Origin: Strongylocentrotus droebachiensis
Taxonomy: Eukaryota > Echinodermata > Echinoidea > Camarodonta > Strongylocentrotidae
Length of the DNA: 64,000 bases
Direction of reading: 5' to 3'
Assembly: GCA_035222895.1 (NCBI GenBank)
Contig: JAVYIG010002516.1
Span: forward strand, 179,270-243,269
Within the stretch, counting starts at the first letter, position 1, and every line of letters begins with the position of its first letter. Positions 42,221-56,280 of this stretch are shown here, piece after piece. The translations under genes were made by a program, and so were the position numbers. The notes under the pieces are model-generated. The model saw only the letters and a list, made by a program, of their open reading frames with translations, was not told the origin of the DNA and made no database searches.

Positions 42221-44066
42221 AAGGATTATAGGATCATCTCTCGGGATAGCTAAACCTTCTCTTCCCGTGTCAACCACAGTCCTCACTTCACGCTCTTTCA
42301 AAACAAGAAAATCCATGATTAATTCATATTGATGTCAACTTATCATAGTGAAATTTCTAACTGAAGAGTTAATTGTCCATCTTGAAACTAAGGTCAAGTA
42401 ACACCTTTGAAATGGCATGGTAGTTCAAATGAATTGTAATTAGAAGTTTCTGATGTTCATCAGATAAAATCATTACCCTAAAGGTCATGGAAATGATGGA
42501 ATATTTGCATATTTCAAGGAATACAGAATCTTGAGTATGCATCGATTGGCATTCGGATTGATCGTATGTGCAGGTAAAATTCTATTCTTTTAATTTAGGG
42601 AAAAAACTATTGAAAGTCAATTTTAAGATATACACCAGCACAAAGTTTTCGACAAGCATATTGGATAGTTCTAACATTCCAGTATGGCCCAGATTTAAAC
42701 CCAATATCTATACTACAATGAGGTGGAAATGTATTATTGTGGTCTTCAATTGACAAATTTATTAATGTGGTCTACCATCTTAAATGTATAGTGCTTAGAG
42801 ACTTCGGCAGAAAGCGCTTTAAAAGCACCATTTCATTATCATTATTATTATTATCTCAATTTACCACATCCATTATAAATTCTAATGAAATGAGATGTGG
42901 TTTCTCTGAAGTACAATGAAAAGCTATATCATTTGTATCTACCTCACTGATTCATTTCCACCTGTTTTTCCCTCTTCTATTCTCATTTCTCCCCTATCTC
43001 TCTCCGAATTTGCTTTTGTCATTTCCTACAATTGTTTTCTCCGTATGTGCTATTCAATCTCCCTTGCTCTTCCTTAGTTCTCTCACAATCTCCATTGAGT
43101 CTAAACTGCTTGTGACCCAGACTGTGGGATACTACAAGTACATTCTTTCACACCAACACAGAGATGGCAACAATAATGGTTGAATCATTTCAAGGGAAAT
43201 CTCCCCATCCATTGTACTGGAAATTACAAAATCACCGACTGGGTCAACACCAGTAAAAACAAGGTACAAAGCGTAACACCAATCTTCTCACATGTCAATG
43301 ATTCTCAATTGCGGTTTTAAGCAAACCGGATTTAAGAAATGTACTGTATATAGAACTAATGATCAGGAATAAGGAACAGGTAGCCAACAATTCAAATAAA
43401 AAACAGAAGGCCTATACATTATATTTTTATATATATGTAGCTTCTACAATATTTTTCTTAATTTACTTTTGATAATGGAAATTTATTTGCCATATTTTAT
43501 TGTCATTCCATAAACATTACTCATGCCTTACAATAGGAAAATGCAGGTTTGAGTAAGTAATATAAAAAGCCCTGCTCTCCCAAACACTAATGGTAACAAA
43601 TGTAAGGGGCACTTCATTTCCAAATTAAATTGATGAAAACTGGCCTGTTATCAAGAACTCATTAACTTCATGCTATCTTCAAAAAGGAGATGAACCACGC
43701 AAACATTGACGCGTGAACTTTTGGGTTCAAATGGTGAGTCATTCTCCCTCAATCAGAAAAGGGAATTGTCCGTTCAACTTGAGCAGTAGCAAACCCTTGA
43801 GGGAGCCACATATTGGTCATCACCCTTCCAAGAATAAAGTCATGTCTGTGGAATTTGTGTGATTATAATTGGTTTTAAGGGGATTATATTACTCAAGCTT
43901 AGGAGTTGAGGTGAAATTCTATCTTCTGTTGGGAATACAGTAATCTTACACCCAGTCTTAATAGACTTTTTCTCTTTCTTTATGTTCATTGAGACCTTTC
44001 TCAAGGGATTTCTGCAGAGTATATTCCAGAAAGTTATAATGCCTTCATACCCTCAGATTTGTTTCT

Positions 44067-44764
44067 AATTTGTAACCAAATTTACAGTGGGTCTATACAG
44101 GTAGAACAAATAAGAACTACCCTGTAGTACTAGTTAGTAGCCGCAGCTCTACGACTATGGTATATTAAAGGTAATACAAAGTTTTGGGAAATTTTGAAAA
44201 TTGGGTGGATAGTGATTCTTTAAAATGTTGATATATTTGGATGCCCCTGTGGATGTATTAAAAGCACTAGAAATTTTAATCCCTAAAACACTTTTCCTTT
44301 CGAGAAAAATTTAATATAAAGATTTACCGGTGTTACCGGTAAATTTGGATAAATTTCAAATAGCTCCTACGGCCGTACAATGGTAGCTGCGACCATGAAA
44401 ATCTCAGAATATGTAATTGTGGTATATAATTTCAGAACGGGAATAGCTAATCGGCCGATTTTAGTCAAGAAACATTGTTTTACAGCTTAATTAATAGCTT
44501 GACCTTGAGAGGGAGCTATACAGCATAAAGTGTTTATTTACAATTTCATAACTTTAGAGTCAATTTCGACCGCGACAACGATCAGTGAATATTGTATCGC
44601 ATATATGCTTCCAATATGTTCATTTGAACCAAATTCACGACCCCGTACCAAAAATTTGTATTACCTTTAAGATTTTTTTTTAATTTTTAACCAAATTTAG
44701 GTCTATACAGGTAGAACAAATAAGAACTACACTGTAGTAGGCGCAGCTCTACGGTATATAAAAG
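44067..44764 (+). repeat. Direct repeat of about 85 bp flanking a TIR element
   Basis: TCTATACAGGTAGAACAAAT through AGCTCTACG occurs at both 44093-44155 and 44700-44755 with the D element between. This is far longer than any target-site duplication, so it is a separate duplication. Confidence 0.8.
44165..44670 (-). mobile_element. TIR element family D, copy 2 (506 bp, inverted)
   Basis: Reverse-complement homologue of 30783-31294 with ends TTAAAGGTAATACAAAGTTT. It is flanked on both sides by copies of a segment of about 85 bp (44067-44164 and 44681-44764). Confidence 0.88.
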
Positions 44765-44940
44765 CTTGTCTAGATCATTATGCTGAACATATCTGCCAAC
44801 CTTTCACAGCAGAATAAGAATCTCTCAAGGCATAATCACTCTATTGTGTATATTTGTTTACCCTACAGAAATTCAGAAAAAGGAGAAGACTCAATGGTTT
44901 TAACATTGGTTGAACTTGAAGGCTAAAAAAATAAAAATTA

Positions 44941-45037
44941 TGGAATCATTAATGCTGGAGATGGCATTGTAGCAAGAAATTGCCTACATCGAATCATGTG
45001 TATGCCCTATTCATAATTACAGTACGCTATCCAATTG
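44941..45037 (-). repeat. Dispersed repeat of about 95 bp, inverted partner of 39711-39805
   Basis: CATTGTAGCAAGAAATTGCC and neighbouring blocks match the reverse complement of the partner. Confidence 0.75.
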
Positions 45038-47455
45038 AGAATGGTTGGCGGCTATGCAGTACAAACTTAAATTCTCCCCGTCCCTTCAATGACGGTTTGC
45101 GTCATCGATGGTGTGCCTACAGCCTCTAATGTAGGACTGCATCTTACATCCCAACTAATCATGATCTATTTTGTAACCTACCAATAACAACATCCACATA
45201 CATGTACATATTGATTTACATCGATATAATTGAGAGCCATGAGAGTAATGATGCTAAGCACTCGGCAAGGACATCTTCTTCAATTAAGCTCCACTAACAA
45301 ATCATCTTCATGGTATCCATGTAATGAAGTTCATTTACGCACTACATGTACATGTATACAACCCTAACCGAGCAAACACGTCTAGAGATTTGTTGATGTC
45401 ATGATATGGTGTTTGGCAGGTTTTTCTGTTTTATATAAACTATAATGTTTAAATTATTAGCTTTTAATCATTGGCTCGTGATTTGGCCACAGTTCCTATA
45501 ATGGAGTAGTAAAAATCACCCTATACACATGTATGACAAAGGCAAACATATTCTTATTTGCCTCATGATAATAATGAAAACGTGCAGGTTGGAACACTTT
45601 GTAGATCTATCATACTATATCAAATGGAACTGAATAATTCAGCCCCCCCCACTCCCCATCCTCCAGTTTGTTTTTAAATATAAACTTATTATTGGAGCTG
45701 TTTATGTGAAAACAAAAGTTACAAGACACACTGGCAAAACACTCATTTTTAAGAGCTCTTTTTAGATTTTAGAGTAAAATCACCATTGGCCCCATTTTTT
45801 CTTCATCAATGTAACATTGTTGCATACTTAAATGAAACTGCACTTCCATCATACTTTATGATACTAAAATATGTAAGTGGACAAGCTACTTAAATTAAGT
45901 TCCACATTGTCACCAATATACATATACATGTACAGGTACATGTGTAACTGTCGTTTTGTTTTTCTTCTTCTAATAGTGGAGAATTGTAAGACGATATATT
46001 TTGGGAAAAAACTTCATTAATCTTCAACAATCGGCTTGGAAAGAATACACTATGCTTCAACAGACAGCATGATAAAGAGTAAGAAAACCAAACCAAAGTG
46101 TTTAAAATCTCATTCATAGTGTTGGGATTCTCTTTCTGATTTGAAACTAGTGGAAATTGAATGCCTTTGTAAATGTAGTAGTGTGGTAATCACACTCCCG
46201 TCAGTAAAGCTCTCACTGCATTTATGCAGAACCAGGAAGAAGATGATAAGGATAAGAGAAAGGAAATCCTGTGTTTTGTAATTCGCTGGCAATCACGATG
46301 GCCATCTTCACCATTTTAAATGAAAGGTAATCTATGGCTAATAGTCGATAGACACTGAATCGTCCCTAAACTGCAACCGTAGTGTAACGAACAGATCCAG
46401 GCTTTCCTTGTACTAGTATGCATTAAAAACAATTTTCTCAATGTGTAAATTATTCATTAAAAAGGCTTTTTTTTCTCCAACTTTTGCCAGTGTTTAAGAA
46501 AAGCAATTTGTGGCAGGGTTTTAGAAACATAGGCTTTGCAAACTACACCTTTCTTTATTTATTAAAAGAAGCAGATTTTTCAATTGCAAAAGGGACCAAA
46601 CAAAAATCAAATGTAATACCTCCATGAATGCCATTGAATATTGACATATTAAGACGGTGCTTTATGTTACATGAAAGTTTGAAGTTGTCTTCTGCTCAAA
46701 ATGCAGGTACAATATGACCAAAAAAATTGCTTCTTTTGTATTTCATTGATGCATATGATTGAAAATACTGAAATGTCTCACAAATTTTATTTCTGAAGAA
46801 AACACTTTGGATCGGTATATCATAATATCCCCAACGAAAAGTTAATTATAAATCACAGGTTAAACAATGTCACAATCAAATCATAAGTGCTTTGGAAATT
46901 ATATCCTTGCATAGCAACTCTGAATCCCTCTATACTGCTGAATGAATTTACCAAACATATACTTCCTACAGTGTATATTTGCTAAAGGTAAATATTTTTT
47001 TTTTAAATGAGTTGGACTTTAAAATGCCACCACCGCAAGGTACTCAGCTCAATCCATACTTGATATCCGGATAAAAACCAGTCACCCCTTTTATATATGA
47101 AAATTCTCATCTTGACACATAATCCTACAATAGGCTGATCAGTGGTGTGACCCATGATATTTCTCAGCCGTCTTTAAGAAATCAGTCATATACGAAAGGA
47201 CTCACTCTAGAGATAATGTAATCAAGTACCACAAGTTTTCAATAAGTGACACGACTCTAGCTCGCATTTCCAATAACGCATTTTTTTCCTCCAATTCTAT
47301 CTCTGTCCGGTGATTCGGGGGTAAATATATGCCATTAAAGATGGAATGAAAGGATCTATGGATCAACCGACGATGTACAATTTAAAATTATGTCTGTAAA
47401 GAGCCAGGAAAGAGGTAAAGTATAGGAGTTGAGGTATTTCTGAAATTTATAATAC

Positions 47456-47485
47456 GGGGGGGGGGGGGGGGGGAGGGGAGGGGGG
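47456..47485 (+). repeat. G18 run and further G-blocks
   Basis: Eighteen G, then AGGGGAGGGGGG. A strong quadruplex-type sequence. Confidence 0.95.
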
Positions 47486-48162
47486 ACAAAGGCTCATTGA
47501 CGTATACATGTTCATGCCTTGGCAAACCATGGTGGTTTACAAAGTCAAATGCAGCGCTTTCTGTCTAGTAAATGAGTGGCAAGTGGAGATGAAAAAAGTA
47601 GCTGCAAGCAAAAAAAGGGTAGTATGCGTTAACAATCCCACATTAAACCGTAGCAGATTATCACGACATATGTGAACAAATCTCATGATACCAGGGGACA
47701 AAATGTTTTCCTAATAATCCTTTCAAGTTTGCAATCCAAATAACCCTTAAAGCTGTGATTAATGTACATCATGCCCGGATATGAAAGAACCCAATTATTA
47801 TTAGCCATAAATGTCCTAGAATGATTGGTGAACCTAATTGCATTCCCCATCTCATCTTTCAAATCATTTCCCCTTGTCTAGTTTCCTTCTAATCAATTTT
47901 CTATTGGGTCGTGTTGTTCATTTAGCACTGCAAACTTTTCACCTCGATCACAAAGTTTGATCCCGACTTCCATTTGGTGGGACTGAAGAATAATCTTCTC
48001 CATTGCACATTTTTTTTATGAGCATGAATTTCTAAAGATTATAATCACAACTTGCTTTCATAGTGATCATCTGCATTTAAACCACTGTAACATTAACAAC
48101 TTGTTTGGGAAGAATTTATTTGAAATCATTTAAATTCTTGCTATAGCCAATATAAAATAATC

Positions 48163-48267
48163 ATATCGTCGCTGTTTTCACGAAGTGACGGTAGTGAAAC
48201 AAAATTGCATTCACTTTGCGTTACGATTTTCCTCACTACCGTCACTTCGTGAAAACAAGGACGATAT
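48163..48267 (+). repeat. Inverted repeat with 35-bp arms
   Basis: Left arm ATATCGTCGCTGTTTTCACG and right arm CGTGAAAACAAGGACGATAT pair over about 35 bp (one or two mismatches) around a loop of about 35 nt. A compact foldback or MITE remnant, family unknown. Confidence 0.88.
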
Positions 48268-51200
48268 GTTACATTCAGGACCCATTTCAAATGCCCTCCG
48301 GGATAGTTTGGTGACCAAGTTTCTTCCGGTCTACTTCGCTCGGCTTTGCAACAGTAATCACTAATCACAGTGATTTATCACAATTTTCAAGCGATTTCAA
48401 GAGTGGATCATTACTTAAAACATATGACAAAATTGTTAAACATACTGCATGTAACAGAAAGATATTTGGATATTTGGATGCATAATATGTGTACCGCACG
48501 CGCGCCGCCTTACACCAGAAGTGGCTCGGAATTACCTCCAAGAGGCTACATCTGGGCATTTTGGATGTATTGGCAATATCAAGAATTTGTTATTCTATTA
48601 AAACTACCAGTAATACCGACTACCAAAGACTAGATGCACATACATGTATGTCTGATGGTTTGTGTGATGGATCTTCAAGATTTGCTAACCAATGAAATGC
48701 CTATATACTTAAATCAATCTGAAATTGTTGCTAAGATGCAAGTTCTGAATTATGAATGCAATGAAATTACCATATAGATGATAAGCCTCTTGATTATCAA
48801 AGTAATAGAAAGAAAAAGGATGTGTTTTCAATAGTGCACTTAAAAAATAATCTGGACACTTTCCAATTCATATAGGCCCTACTATAAAACGGAAGAATTT
48901 TCTTCCTCCTTTTAACAACACAGTGCAACACAACCCATTTATCAAATGAGAATTTAAGGGACTAATGGGCTTGTTCTAAATGCATGCCACTTATAACTGT
49001 ACATGATTTATAACAAAAGGTCAATGATTCAATATCTTTGACAATGTTTCTCTACAACCCTGTTTGCTTGCAAGAAAATAATTACCGGTAACTTTGATTC
49101 TGTCAAATTCATTGGTGTACATACATGTAGAATGCGACTTTTCATTTTTTTACATTTTAGTGATAAATAATAAAAAGAAATTCAATCAAAAGTGTATAAA
49201 AAGCAATAAAACTTGGAACAAGGGATGAAACTCCAAACAAAGAAATTCATGAAAAATGAATCTCAAAAACAAACAACAACAAATATGAAAGAGGTAAAGT
49301 CATTTTCTATGTACACAAGAAAATATTGCTTGAAACATTCCATTTTCAAGGACGTATGATGGATTATACTTGTACATGCGGATTCAGGCACAATCACCAA
49401 TTTCATTTTCAACCTGCAAATACATCAACAAATATATCTCTTTGAATTTGGCGATCTCTTGTCACATTTCAAGTACACTCTGCACAGTAATGCTAAAGAT
49501 TCCTCTCTCCCATATCCATTTTCTTTCCCCCCAGACGAATGAGAACTTTGTAAAGGCTCCTTAGCAACTGCTGCCCTTTCCTCCCGCTCTTTCCTTCTGC
49601 CTCATTAAATACGAAGAAATGCCACATCTGCAATATTTATGCTCTCAGAAAACATCTAAACCCGAGCGAGCCGTCTCCTATTAATCAATATAAAATCATC
49701 TCCTCTAAAGAGATATTACTTCTGCTCGTCAGAGCTTCTGAAATTCCCTTTTTTCAATGAAAGATGAAGAGTTTGCAGTTTGGTTCACATGAAATCATTC
49801 AGCAGTAAGCAATTATGTCTGCATTACTGGTCAAATTGGGAAGAAGGAAATGAAAAATTTACTTGTAATCAACGAACTTTATCGAAGAAATGTCTTCGTG
49901 TGTACTTGCATTTCCATTCAATTGATTCAAAAAAAGCATTGAGGTCCAGCAAGGTATACATTCTAATGAAATTGCATCCAAATGGAGAAGAAAAAAAACT
50001 TTGCAGACAGCAAAGAAGATTATTTCCATGAGTGCTTGTCAAAACACAAGCGTCAAATATGAAAGGCTTTTTAAATATTTGTTAAAGTACCGGTAAGCAA
50101 TTGTTATATATATATACAGTATCAGAGCAATACAAATAATTATTATACAATTTTTTTTTTTAAACAACAACAACAATAATAATAATCATGTTTTGTTCAA
50201 ATAGAATTCAGGAATTTACAGGGGCAATACAAAATAATGAATTTAAGGTCAAAACAATATGCAGGATTTTCAAACTTGTTAAAGCACATTAGGACGCACT
50301 TCACTCACATTTTTCCCCCCATTTTTTTTAAATCCTCAAATACACGAGTCCCAGAATATGACTGTATCATCGTTTATTGGGAATAGTCTCTGAAATACAT
50401 GTAAGTCAGGCTTCAAAGTACATTGTACTATCACCTTATTTTCCCTAATAAGTAATAAGAACATGATCCTGGACTGATTGATCACCTAACATGGAAAGGT
50501 GTTTGGCAGCCCACCTGCATGACTGATTGCCAATTCAGTTCAGGTATGGAAACGACACTTTCACATCAACAAACCGTTCCAACTCGCATTAATCACGCAT
50601 GGTTAATACAGACAGCAGGCAGGTATGAAAGAGATATCTCCATAATATAATTAATTTCCTAAAGCTGACTACAGACCACTTATCCGGAACGGTAGAATAG
50701 ATGTTGCCCATCAATCTTTTTAATTGAACGTATCCAGAGTAAGAACAGAGGAACTGCAGAGCTGGTAACTCGTAACGTTAATGAAACAGGAAGATGATGA
50801 GTATTCTATTTCCATTTTTTTTTTTTTAATAATCTTCAAAAATCTCCAAAGGGAAACATTTATCTTAATCTTTTAAATATGAAGATAATTCTAATGAAAA
50901 TATGACTTTCTTGATTAGAATTTCCATATCTTGAAGGGAAGGGGGGAAGGTGACCAAAACAGGGATATCATTTACATTGTAAATTATTGAAAAATGACTT
51001 ACACTGTACAGTTGTATCTCACACTCAATCCCCCTATAAACAAGAATTAAAAGAAATTGCACTCGAGGGAAGAATACATCTTATTGGATGAAGAAGGTCT
51101 TATATTCATTCACTGCTTTCCAGTGTGATCTTTAACTAAGCTGTAAACTAAGGCAGAAGCTTGCGAATAATTTATCCTGACGATTTAATTGTGACCATGA

Positions 51201-51829
51201 GGGACAAGGTAATTTACCTTTTGGGACACGCTGAACAAGTCTCGCAAGGCTGAAGTAAATGATTGGATTTGCTCTTTATTTTTTCCAGGGCCTGTGGCAG
51301 CAATGTAGGCCTGTTCACCTGATCGATCAGGTTTCTTCTTGAAAATGTACCGCAGATGGAAAAACAATGAAAAACCTTCTAGAAGCCTTTTCATTTAAAA
51401 GGCAGATTATTCCAGGGAATAATTTTCCTGGTATCGCATCGCAATTTGCTATGCATTTTTGCATGACTGCTATACAAAATATCTTTTGTGTAGCAGTTTT
51501 CTTCCATAGAAATGTACAGAATTTCATTTGAAATATTTATCCATCGGCTGAAATTGCTAATCAAAAAATTTGAGGAAAATTATTCCCCGTTATTCCATTA
51601 CAGACATGTACTATCAATCTTCTAAAAGAGTAGCAGAAATACATTTTCACTCAATCAAGATATATATGTAAAATACCACTTCTAAAACTGGATGATCTGG
51701 ATCATTTATGGAATTTTTTAACAGTTTTATTTTTCTGGTAAATTGTTTTATATAAATAGTTAGTTTCCAAAAAGATTCCTAAAATGTGAACATGGCTATT
51801 TATTGCCATTTAACCATGGAAAGGTACAT

Positions 51830-53075
51830 GTATGGGGTGGTGGGAAGTGAGAGACTGGGAGAGATAGAAATAAAGAGACAGCAGGAGAGATGGATGGTTG
51901 GGGCGAAAAGGGGTAGATGAGTGAACAGAGAAAACTGAAGAAGAAATAGAGAGAAAAGAAAGAGAAGTGACAGACAGAGAGAAAAGAGGGAGAAATAGGG
52001 AGTGGCTAAATTGGAATTATTGATGAGCTGATGGGAGAAGAGAAAATGGACGGAATCGGATGATGATGGAACTTGGACGTTGGGGGAAAGAGGGGGTAGA
52101 AAAAGAGACAAGAGCATGAGATAGTTTTAGGAAATAAAATGAGGGTTGGTGGCTGAACAAAGAAAACTGGGAGGAGAGGATGGAAGATGGGAGACAGAGT
52201 GAGATGAAAGTAGAGATGGATGAGGCACTGTACATGGGAACACAGGGGTTGATGAGCACAGAGCAGAGGAGAATTATACCCTTTTCTAACTGCACTCTAT
52301 CGGAGTCACACCGATGAAAATAACGATTGAATTTTCCTTATGTAAACAAAGGTGAAACCGCAGTTTTCCCCCTGTCGGTTTCTAACTGCCGGTGAAATTC
52401 ACTCGCTGTGGTGAGCCCTTGCCGGAAGTGAAGAATTATTACGTAATTATTAAGCCCACGCTCCATCTAGCTAGCATGCAGCATGTTCAACCATAAGTCA
52501 ACAAACACAGCTGGTTACGATAAAGCGCGCGTATACTGCGACCTTTGACCATTTTAATCGCTGTTTTAATCGCCTTTTTCTCCCGAACGTTTTCTAACTG
52601 CACGTTTCATCGGTGTCACACCGATAGAATGAGAATTTCTCCTGCTCTTGAGCAGGAGAATTTAATCGCCTATTTCTCTTCTTTTCATCGGCTATTTAAT
52701 CGCCCTTTTCTCCTCTGTTGCTTTCTAACTGGCACTTTCATCGGATGCGTCCGGATGCATCCAATGAAAATCAGTGCAGTTAGAAAAGGGTATAAGAGAA
52801 GTGAGAGAAGGATAACATTGTAGACAAGATATGTAGAGGGAGACATGGCTTACTGAATAGAGAAAAGAGAAAGTGGGCTATAAATTATCATCGGCAAATT
52901 TATAAACAAAAAGTGAAAACAAATATAAGAGAAATAGAAGAGATCAATGCATGAAAAAAGAAGGGGAGGATTCACTATAATATCAAATGTAACTGAACTT
53001 CTTAAATTGTAGAAAAGGAAATAGAATAATCTTAACTTGATAAGTACTTGTGCAATAGTCAAGAGGGGGAGAAAG
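51830..53075 (+). repeat. Polypurine-rich (GA) belt split by a TIR element
   Basis: 51830-52270 and 52794-53075 are strongly A/G-rich on the plus strand, with GAGA-type units. The 518-bp element K copy 2 interrupts the belt. Long pyrimidine-strand frames here are artefacts. Confidence 0.85.
52276..52793 (+). mobile_element. TIR element family K, copy 2 (518 bp)
   Basis: Perfect inverted ends ATACCCTTTTCTAACTGCAC. The motif TTTCTAACTG recurs three more times inside, as subterminal-type repeats. Same length as the copy at 13837-14354. Confidence 0.88.
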
Positions 53076-55695
53076 CTTTACTTCACAGTCTGGGAAGTTA
53101 TACACCGGTAATTATTATGCTTGAACAGAATTCAAATTGTCTGCATGGCTCTAGACAGCCTCACACTTCACCGGATACCGTGCAAGCAGTTTATCCATAA
53201 AATGTCACTTGTGACATTGGCTTTGGAATACATGAATTTTGCTCTTTCCTACATTGCACATGACTTGTACATGTACATGTGTGTATTCTTTTGAAACATG
53301 GACTAAATGTATCAAACTAAAACTATCACTATATCCTTAATCATGTGCAAACCTCTACATTTCCTTGTTTTGTTTATTTAAGGAAATGAATATTTAGAAC
53401 ATTTAAAAGCATACATGCACTCTGGTTATGACTTGTATTCATACAAACCATTAATATATGTACAAAATGACTCAATTAATTCAAGTAATTTGCATATTGT
53501 ATCATGCAAAGAGAGAAAGAGAAGTTTTGTTAATACTACAAGTGATCATCATTGAGGCTTCCCATACATCTGCATCCATGTAGTGTACGATATCATCAAT
53601 ATCAGTAATTAAAAACACAGTACACCCAAGGGACAGTTTATCAGATACACATGTGCATGTATCTCTAAAAACATTAGCAATATTTATTACTGATAAAGTT
53701 GGCAGCTGACCATACATGTATGCAGGCTAATATGTCAGGAAGATGTTTGGAGGATACATGATATCAGACAATGAATAGTGTTGTTGTTGATATCGTTGTT
53801 ATTATTGCGGTTGTTGTTGTTGTAATGTTCACTGTGGTCAGAATTATGAAAATTAGGCAACTTGGCTAAATCACTTTGACCTACAGGTGTATATGTAGCA
53901 TGTAATAACAAGGAGAGATAGTAAGTTAGAGCAAAGTATATTAAAGAGTAAGATTTAATTATATTCAATTCTTTCACTTCTATGAAACAAAACTGTTGTA
54001 TCAACATAACCTGCAAGTTGTATAGGCTAGTTATAATGATGAATGAAAGTAGCATGTACATGTAGCTTCACAAAAACTTGAAACTTATCCCCAGATTTAA
54101 ATGATTAGATAACAATAAGGCAAATATAGTAGGCTATAAATATAGTACCGTACACATGAATACCTTTTTAATGCAGTTACCGATAGATCCAAAAATGAAG
54201 AAGCCCTGATTTGTACTGGTTTATTCCTGTAAAATAACTTCCAATGCCTTCGAAAGATTCTCCTGTTCTTATTCTGTCATTACATGTACCTGTAAGTAAC
54301 AACTAGTTATAACTGCTGAGATCTATCAAACTCTGGTCTTATTATGATTCATGAAGCCAGCTAGCTTACAGGGAGTGCCTAAAATAGAAATCCTGAAAAA
54401 ATTATTTATCATCACGGATCCTTCCTCCAAAACAATCATAAACTAAACAATCAAGTGCATACACGTGCCATGCTGTATACACAAAGTGTGCGGGTCAACC
54501 GGAATTAGTACATGGAAAATGGAACACCTTTGCCCAGTCCCAGATACATGTTATCCACTGTTTGTATACAACTTGTGGGAGACTGGTGGAGCCCCTCTGC
54601 CATATATGGGCATGAGGTATGCAGATCTACGTCAATCTTTAACCAACTTACGACAATGGAACCAGTTGGTTGAGTGAGCAAGGTATACCCAGACTCTATT
54701 GTGTTTGGGTGGTGTGCGTAATAGTGGACGAGAAAACATAGTGCTACCAAAGTTTCAATGACCTCGGTTCCTTGAAAAGTTCTTTTAAAAGCATACTATT
54801 TTTAAATAATGCTGTAATTTAATAAATTTGTCAATACACCATGCAGGCCAAAAATAAGAAAATTTAAGAATGTACTGGAAAGCCAATAAAAGATTTAAAA
54901 TATCTACTGAATGCAACAATTGTATTGCAAACTTAACATCCTGGTGATTGATACTACATTTTCTGGGCTGTATTATTTTCCGACTCATAAGAACATAAAT
55001 TAAACAATATCTATGCTTGCCCTGTCTAAATCAGGGAATTTTATCATTCAGAATCGAAGAAATTAGATTGTGAATACATTGCCTATAAATCAAGAAAAGA
55101 CACTAAGCACAAAATGAAACTAATGAGTCAGCATCGCGTCCTTTTCAATACATATGAAGACATTGAAGAAGAAAAAAGTTTTTGTATTAACTGCACAACT
55201 GCATGTACAAAATGATGCATTTATTGAAAGCGAGCTGTACATGTAATTTGTAATTCATTCTGTCGTGTAAAAGAGAGAAAAGATAAGTAGACAGGAGATA
55301 ATGAATCTATGGGCAAACAATATAAGACAGTGAGTGAGAGTGGGGAAGACTAAATAAAGAACCAGGGACACTGATAGGGAAAAATAGACAAGAGAGAGTG
55401 AGTGAAAGACCAATATGAGTATTTAGAAAAAGGGTTCATATGGCTGCCTAGCTAGCAGGGTGACTCATTGGCCCGGCAGCTCAAAATACCAGCACTGACT
55501 ACATACATACTCCTCCCACCTGAATGACTATTACTCATTGCTTATAGGTCTCGGCTTAGGTCTCGGCTACAGTCCCACATGGCTTGACTTCTATTTAAAG
55601 GCACCGTGTCAACAAGTACCGAAGGGTGACTTCGTGCAAGGTTCAGAACAAATTACCGGCAATGCCTTGTGATCATGCAATATAAACAATTCGTC

Positions 55696-55757
55696 TATTT
55701 GGAGCCAGAAGGGACTTAAGCAATATCAATTTACAGTTTGACCTCCTGGCTCCAAAC
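55696..55757 (+). repeat. Dispersed short hairpin repeat R, copy 4
   Basis: TTTGGAGCCAGAAGGGACTTAA facing ACCTCCTGGCTCCAAA; the best-preserved palindromic ends of the four copies. Confidence 0.7.
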
Positions 55758-55895
55758 ATGACGATATATATCAGAGTTTAGATATCTCCCCTTGGGAATA
55801 TTCATTCTGAAAGTTTGGTGTCTTACACTTACAGTGTGTTAACTGTAAAACTTTCACCTAACTTTAGGTGAAAGCCTGAAAGTAATCCTCAGCTT

Positions 55896-56280
55896 TTAAA
55901 GGGATCCGGTAACTTTGTCTCAGATCCTGAAACAAAATTCTGGATTTAGCTCATGATGCAATGATAATTATAAACCTTTAGGTCAGTCAGGAACCCCATG
56001 ACTTTTACAAGCCGATCGCCTGTCTGATTATCAAGATATTTATGATTGGAATTACAAATTTTGAAAACCGTTCGCCTGACGGTTTTCATAACACTACAGT
56101 CTATTGGGAAAAACGAGTATGGTAAAACCGGTCACTCAAAGATTCTTACTTTTTTGAGGCACTTCTTGATCATTTTGAAGCGCAATTTTGTTAGGGCTTC
56201 AATATTACACCATATCATAGACACTGATAACACGTAGGGCCGTGTATCTCAGATTTAACATTGTTAAACGATCCCTTTAA
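55896..56280 (+). mobile_element. TIR element family G (385 bp)
   Basis: Short inverted ends TTAAAGGGATC with TTAA at the outer edges. Inside are further small inverted motifs (AACCGTTCGCC-GACGGTTTTC). No coding content. Single copy in the window. Confidence 0.6.

Noticed and set aside
51800-52295. Ser/Leu/Phe-rich minus-strand frames that look like signal or membrane segments
   Set aside because: They are the pyrimidine strand of the GA-rich belt.
52545-52823. Open frame shared with 14106-14345
   Set aside because: It lies in the two copies of TIR element K; no transposase or other domain is visible, so it is not called a gene.
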